Shown here piece after piece: positions 13,031-16,054 of a stretch of DNA of 16,054 bases. Position 1 is the first letter of the stretch. Each line of letters opens with the position of its first letter. Location: NCBI GenBank assembly GCA_050694015.1, contig JBOGWY010000123.1:1-16054 (forward strand), given 5' to 3'. Source of the DNA: JBOGWY01 sp050694015 (GTDB lineage: Bacteria > Actinomycetota > CADDZG01 > WHSQ01). The notes beneath the pieces were generated by a model, which saw only the letters and a list, made by a program, of their open reading frames with translations, ran no database searches and was not told the origin of the DNA. A program made the translations under genes and the position numbers.

Positions 13031-13555
13031 ATGAGCAAAGAGGACGAAGTTCAGTCGCCACCCGGCCCCCGGCCGCGTCCCGAGGGGGAGCCGAGCGCGG
13101 TCGTGAAGCTGCGTGAACTCATCGAGAGCACGCTCGACGGCATGGTCGACACCTACGCCACGGACGACAACGGCAACTATGTTCTCGGCCTCGAATCGGC
13201 CCGGGTCTTCGTCGTGCCGGCCTGGGTCGACGAGACCCACACGGTGATCCGGGTCTTCGCGATCACCAACCTCGAGGTCCCCATTACCGCCGAGCTGACC
13301 CGGTACCTGCTCGAAAAGAACATGGAGTTCGTCTTCGGCGGCTTCGCCATCGATGTCGAGCACGGGGCGGTGTGGTTCAACCACAACCTCCTCGGCGAGT
13401 TCGTGGCCCGCGAAGAGCTCGAGGCCACCATGGCCGCGGTGGCTCACACCGCCGACGAGTACGACGACGAGATCAAGGCGAGCTTCGGGGGCCGGCTCTA
13501 CGTCGAGGGCCCGGCCGCCACCGTCCCCAGCCCTCCCGCGCCCGGCTACCTCTAA
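13031..13555 (+). CDS. YbjN domain protein
   Basis: This soluble 174-aa protein matches the YbjN-like fold, which resembles type III secretion chaperones and is often a regulator or chaperone of unknown client. The core (about 25-150) includes VFVVPAWVDETHTVIRVFAITNLEVPIT, then LTRYLLEKNMEFVFGGFAIDVEHGAVWF and HTADEYDDEIKASFGG, the order seen in actinobacterial YbjN proteins. Both termini are proline-rich and probably disordered. The family assignment rests on this pattern, not on catalytic residues, since the family has none. It is divergent from the receiver gene at 12573-12971 and 72 nt upstream of thyX. Confidence 0.75.
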   Translation: MSKEDEVQSPPGPRPRPEGEPSAVVKLRELIESTLDGMVDTYATDDNGNYVLGLESARVFVVPAWVDETHTVIRVFAITNLEVPITAELTRYLLEKNMEFVFGGFAIDVEHGAVWFNHNLLGEFVAREELEATMAAVAHTADEYDDEIKASFGGRLYVEGPAATVPSPPAPGYL

Positions 13556-13627
13556 AGACGCATCCTTTTCACTGCGCGCGGCTAGGGTCGAATCGTCGTC
13601 TTAGGAATCGGTGGGAGGTCTTCGAGA

Positions 13628-14413
13628 GTGAGAGAAACGTCGCCAGAAGTCGAGCTGATCGCACGTCCGTCCATCGACCTGGCGGCCCTCGAGCGCTACC
13701 TCAAGACGGTCGGTGGCGAGTCGTGGCTCCAGATGCGGACCGAGACCGACGACAACCCGAACCCGGGCGAGATGCTCATCGAGGCCGGGGGCCGTGCCTG
13801 CTATCGATCTTGGGACGTCGGGCTGAACCCCAACGTCACGCGCATCCGCACCGACCAGAAGGAGTACTTCCTCAACCTCCTCCGCAGCGGACACGGCAGC
13901 GTGCTCGAACACGCGAACTACAGCTTCGTCCTCTACAACATCTCAAGGATCGCCACACATGAGATCGTTCGACATCGCGCCGGTAGCGCGTTCAGTCAGG
14001 AGAGTTTGCGTTTCGTTCGCCTCGACGAGATCCCGTTCCGCATCCCGGAGTCGATGGAATCGCTTCGTCCCGAGATCGAATCGATCATGACGACGCTCGA
14101 GGACTTCCAGAAGAAGGCGGCCGATCATTTCGGGCTCGACGAAGAGGGCGTCCCCTTCCACACGAAGAAGGAGATCACGTCGGCGATGCGCCGGCTCGCG
14201 CCTGAGGGGCTGACGACTGTTCTCTTCTGGACCGCGAACGTGCGCACGATCCGGCACGTCATCCAGATGCGCACCGACCCGGGCGCGGAGGAGGAGATGC
14301 GCATCATCTTCGACAAAGTCGCGCGCATCATGGTCGAGGAGGCCCCGCTCTTGTTCGGCGATTTCACGGTCGACGACAACGGCGCGTGGACCACCGAGTA
14401 CCGGAAGGTCTGA
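13628..14413 (+). CDS. thyX: FAD-dependent thymidylate synthase ThyX (variant motif)
   Basis: ThyX makes dTMP from dUMP using methylene-tetrahydrofolate and NADPH through FAD, replacing ThyA. SGHGSVLEHANYSF (87-100) and the RHR motif (115-117) are family hallmarks. The canonical signature is RHRxxSxxxxSxR; here it reads RHRAGSAFSQESLRF, with one extra residue between the two serines (S120, S126). The C-terminal half keeps the RHVIQMRTDPGAEEEMR segment, which contributes the substrate arginines. The length (261 aa) is within range. Start GTG 13628 follows GGGAGG by 9 nt. Lgt follows after 9 nt, suggesting one transcript. No thyA is visible in the window. Confidence 0.92.
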   Translation: MRETSPEVELIARPSIDLAALERYLKTVGGESWLQMRTETDDNPNPGEMLIEAGGRACYRSWDVGLNPNVTRIRTDQKEYFLNLLRSGHGSVLEHANYSFVLYNISRIATHEIVRHRAGSAFSQESLRFVRLDEIPFRIPESMESLRPEIESIMTTLEDFQKKAADHFGLDEEGVPFHTKKEITSAMRRLAPEGLTTVLFWTANVRTIRHVIQMRTDPGAEEEMRIIFDKVARIMVEEAPLLFGDFTVDDNGAWTTEYRKV

Positions 14414-14422
14414 ACTAACTCC

Positions 14423-15439
14423 ATGCAGTTCTACGACCCACTCGCGTGGGACATCATCCCGCGCATCGGCGGCGTCGTCTCGCCTCACGGCGTCGGCATC
14501 GCCGTCGGGTTCCTCGCCGGCGCGCAACTGATGGTGCGCCGCGCGCGCAAACGCGGCGGTCCCGACGAGAACGACATCTGGAACGTGCTCTTCTACGCGT
14601 TGATCGGAGCGATCGTCGGGGCGCGCGTCGGTTACGTGCTGGGTCATTTCTCCGAGGTCACCAGCGGGGGCGACGACCTCCTCGGCGTCTTCAAGATCTG
14701 GGAGGGCGGTATCTCCCTCATCGGCGGCATCACCGGAGCGATCCTGTTCGCGCTTCCCTACATGATGCGGAAGTCGATGGGGTTCTGGCGCACGATGGAT
14801 CTCGCGGCCCCCGGGCTCGCGGTCGGCATCATGATCGGGCGCATCGGCGACCTCATGATCGGCGACCATCTCGGCAAGCCGACCGACTTCGCGCTCGGGT
14901 GGCGGTGCCTGGGCGAGAACGGGCAGCCCCCGGTGCCGGCGGACGTCTATCTCCAGGCGCTCGCGAACGGGCAGCCGCCGTCGCTCGGCTGCTTCGACCT
15001 GGTGCTGCACCAGACCGCCCTCTACGACCTCTTCTCGACGACGCTGCTGTTCGTCGTATTGCTCCTGCTTGGGCGCAAGGTGCGCAACACCGGCTTCCTC
15101 ATCACGATCTTCACCGTCTGGTACGCCGCGATGCGGGTGATCACCGACTTCCTGCGGGTCGACCGGCGCTACTTCGGGCTTACCGGTAGCCAGCTGATGT
15201 CGATCGCCGTAGGTGTGATCTGTCTCTACCTGCTGGCCCGTTACCGAGGCGCTCCACCGCGCTGGAGGGGGCCTGAGGGGGCCGGCGGAGACCTCTCCGG
15301 GGACCGCTCGGGCGTGCCGCCGGACGTGCCTCCGCTGGCTCCGGTTTCGGTCCCCGCCCACCCCACGGCGGAATCTTCTCGCGAACCCGCTACGGAGAGT
15401 GACGAAAAGCCTCCGAGACCCCCCTCAGCGACTACGTAG
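14423..15439 (+). CDS. lgt: Prolipoprotein diacylglyceryl transferase
   Basis: This membrane enzyme transfers diacylglycerol from phosphatidylglycerol to the lipobox cysteine of prolipoproteins, the first step of lipoprotein maturation. The N-terminal SPHGVGIAVGF (20-30), IWEGGISLIGG (92-102) and the signature GRIGDLMIGDHLGKPT (139-154, with R140 the equivalent of the essential Arg143 in E. coli) are all present, together with FLRVDRRYFGLTGSQLMS near the end. In E. coli the equivalent of I100 is the important His103; I believe other actinobacterial Lgt proteins also lack it. About seven hydrophobic helices are visible. The last 80 residues form a proline/serine-rich cytoplasmic tail of low complexity. 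It sits 9 nt after thyX without a strong SD. Confidence 0.93.
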   Translation: MQFYDPLAWDIIPRIGGVVSPHGVGIAVGFLAGAQLMVRRARKRGGPDENDIWNVLFYALIGAIVGARVGYVLGHFSEVTSGGDDLLGVFKIWEGGISLIGGITGAILFALPYMMRKSMGFWRTMDLAAPGLAVGIMIGRIGDLMIGDHLGKPTDFALGWRCLGENGQPPVPADVYLQALANGQPPSLGCFDLVLHQTALYDLFSTTLLFVVLLLLGRKVRNTGFLITIFTVWYAAMRVITDFLRVDRRYFGLTGSQLMSIAVGVICLYLLARYRGAPPRWRGPEGAGGDLSGDRSGVPPDVPPLAPVSVPAHPTAESSREPATESDEKPPRPPSATT

Positions 15440-15456
15440 CGTAGGACCAAATCCGA

Positions 15457-15469
15457 CGCCCCAGGGGCG
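15457..15469 (+). terminator. Short hairpin after lgt
   Basis: CGCCC (15457-15461) pairs with GGGCG (15465-15469) around a CAG loop, 18 nt after the lgt stop. There is no U tract, so this is weak evidence for termination. Confidence 0.3.
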
Positions 15470-15481
15470 AAGGTGGCACGC

Positions 15482-15487
15482 TATACG
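15482..15487 (+). promoter_or_regulatory. Possible -10 box of the DUF5679 gene
   Basis: TATACG would start a transcript near 15494, giving a leader of about 77 nt before ATG 15571. No -35 consensus is seen. Confidence 0.3.
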
Positions 15488-15491
15488 GGTA

Positions 15492-15520
15492 GCCCAGGCG
15501 GGGATGCCCCGTAGCTGGGC
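15492..15520 (+). promoter_or_regulatory. Structured leader hairpin upstream of the DUF5679 gene
   Basis: GCCCAG (15492-15497) pairs with CTGGGC (15515-15520), and inside it CGGGG (15499-15503) pairs with CCCCG (15507-15511) around an ATG loop; a G opposite TAG forms the internal bulge. Downstream, CTCTC (15528-15532) can pair with GAGAG (15554-15558) within the SD. It looks like a regulated 5' UTR of no class I know. Confidence 0.45.
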
Positions 15521-15570
15521 GCAGGGTCTCTCGTTAGCAGAGGCGCATCGGCAGAGAGGAGCGTGTGTCA

Positions 15571-15726
15571 ATGGCCGACACCTACAACGGCTACTGCGTG
15601 AAGTGTCGCGAGAAGCGTGACTTCGAGGGTGAGGTCAAGGAACTGGCCAACGGCTCGAAGGCAGCGCAGGGGCAATGCCCCGTGTGTGGGACCAAGATGA
15701 CCCGCATGCTTCCCAAGAACGCCTAG
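15571..15726 (+). CDS. DUF5679-type small zinc-ribbon protein
   Basis: This 51-aa protein has two CxxC pairs, YCVKC (C9, C12) and CPVCG (C36, C39), the spacing of a zinc ribbon, and the family segment REKRDFEGEVKELANGSKAAQG between them. It closely matches the actinobacterial DUF5679 family as I remember it; the function is unknown, and a nucleic-acid or ribosome-linked role is a guess. The ATG at 15571 is preceded by a strong SD (AGAGAGGAG) 9 nt upstream. It is too short for many gene callers. Confidence 0.82.
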   Translation: MADTYNGYCVKCREKRDFEGEVKELANGSKAAQGQCPVCGTKMTRMLPKNA

Positions 15727-15728
15727 CA

Positions 15729-15802
15729 GCGCACCACACAGCGATCCGCGAGCCGCCCTCGGGCGGCTCGTTCGCGTGGTGCGCCGCCCTTGAAGGGGCG
15801 GC
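15729..15802 (+). terminator. Nested and tandem hairpins after the DUF5679 gene
   Basis: An outer 9-bp stem, GCGCACCAC (15729-15737) with GTGGTGCGC (15776-15784), encloses an inner 9-bp stem, CGAGCCGCC (15749-15757) with GGCGGCTCG (15762-15770), loop CTCG. A second hairpin, GCCGCCC (15783-15789) with GGGCGGC (15796-15802), overlaps its end by 2 nt. It starts 3 nt after the stop. There is no U tract, but strong GC hairpins of this kind are usual terminators in high-GC Gram-positives. Confidence 0.65.
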
Positions 15803-15818
15803 CCGTTCGCGTGTAGGG

Positions 15819-15824
15819 CACAAT
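15819..15824 (+). promoter_or_regulatory. Possible -10 box for the enoyl-CoA hydratase
   Basis: CACAAT ends 6 nt before GTG 15831, the same spacing as at 4410-4422. There is no SD, so a leaderless start is plausible. Confidence 0.4.
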
Positions 15825-15830
15825 CTCGCC

Positions 15831-16054
15831 GTGACCGCCTCGCAGCCGAGTTCGCCCGTGTCCGTCACTGTGGAGGGCGACGTTGCGCTCGTGCGCCTCG
15901 AGCGTCCCGAGCGACGCAACGCCCTGAACGCGGCTGCGGCGGGCTCCGTGAAGGACGCGATCGAAGACGCCTCCAGCCGGGCCCGCGTGATCATCCTCAC
16001 GGGGGCCGGTCGGGCGTTCTGCGATGGGCAGGACCTGCGCGAGCGGCTGGAACC
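15831..16054 (+). CDS. Enoyl-CoA hydratase/isomerase family protein (3' truncated by window)
   Basis: The first 74 residues of a crotonase-fold protein are present; the rest lies outside the window. The family opening VTVEGDVALVRLERPERRNALN (about 12-33) and the oxyanion-hole segment VIILTGAGRAFCDGQDL (about 54-70) are clear. GRAFCDGQDL is the form found in enoyl-CoA hydratases of the PaaG/PaaF type and in general beta-oxidation enzymes, so the substrate cannot be fixed here; the catalytic glutamates fall beyond the end. GTG 15831 is chosen for its reading frame and the -10-like box 6 nt upstream. The gene follows the terminator cluster, so it is a separate transcription unit. Confidence 0.88.
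   Translation, partial: MTASQPSSPVSVTVEGDVALVRLERPERRNALNAAAAGSVKDAIEDASSRARVIILTGAGRAFCDGQDLRERLE

Noticed and set aside
13943..15361. 472-aa minus-strand open frame opposite thyX and lgt
   Set aside because: It is antisense to two genes with clear catalytic motifs, and its product is low-complexity and Arg/Asp/His-rich, typical of shadows in high-GC DNA.
1..16054. tRNA, rRNA, CRISPR array, insertion sequence or prophage
   Set aside because: No cloverleaf, no spaced direct repeats and no transposase or integrase were seen on either strand by eye.

Overview
The window is high-GC, densely packed bacterial DNA. GTG and TTG starts are common, stops and starts often overlap, and several starts sit 6-7 nt after a -10-like hexamer, as on leaderless mRNAs. 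A DUF5319-type protein, a DUF5679-type zinc ribbon, a YbjN-type protein, ThyX and a lysine/alanine-rich histone H1-like protein together point to an actinobacterium, probably not a well-studied genus. No rRNA, tRNA, CRISPR array, transposase or integrase was seen, so this looks like ordinary chromosome.

Layout. 1-776: prepilin peptidase (+), probably cut at its 5' end. 826-4253: a minus-strand operon read right to left: REC-GGDEF-LuxR-HTH regulator, single-domain response regulator, pseudo-receiver/HD-GYP protein, then a secreted SIMPL-domain protein; the first three overlap by 1-4 nt. 4422-6474 (+): DUF5319-like protein, orphan ParA ATPase, small zinc-ribbon protein, H1-like protein. 6569-8789 (+): patatin-like lipase, then glutamate dehydrogenase. 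8790-9229: mostly empty, with one possible small ORF. 9230-10468 (+): dodecin, then a metallo-beta-lactamase-fold hydrolase that starts directly after the dodecin stop. 10469-11419 (-): membrane-anchored propeller-like protein. 11453-12971 (-): a stand-alone receiver, a riboswitch-controlled four-helix membrane protein, and a second stand-alone receiver. 13031-16054 (+): YbjN-like protein, ThyX, Lgt, DUF5679 zinc ribbon, and the start of an enoyl-CoA hydratase.

The main theme is cyclic-di-GMP. The minus-strand leader at about 12347-12432 carries the three conserved blocks of a GEMM-I (c-di-GMP-I) riboswitch in the right order and spacing. It is followed by a hairpin that buries the Shine-Dalgarno of the membrane-protein gene. 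In the 826-4253 operon, an apparently intact HD-GYP phosphodiesterase is co-transcribed with a regulator whose GGDEF motif is degraded to GSNEF, while the RxxD inhibitory (c-di-GMP-binding) site is kept at the canonical spacing, fused to a LuxR-type DNA-binding domain. I infer a phosphorelay and c-di-GMP circuit with an enzyme, a candidate protein receptor and an RNA receptor within 11 kb. There is no histidine kinase in the window, although it holds four apparently functional receiver domains and one degenerate one. The link between the two loci is inference from proximity.
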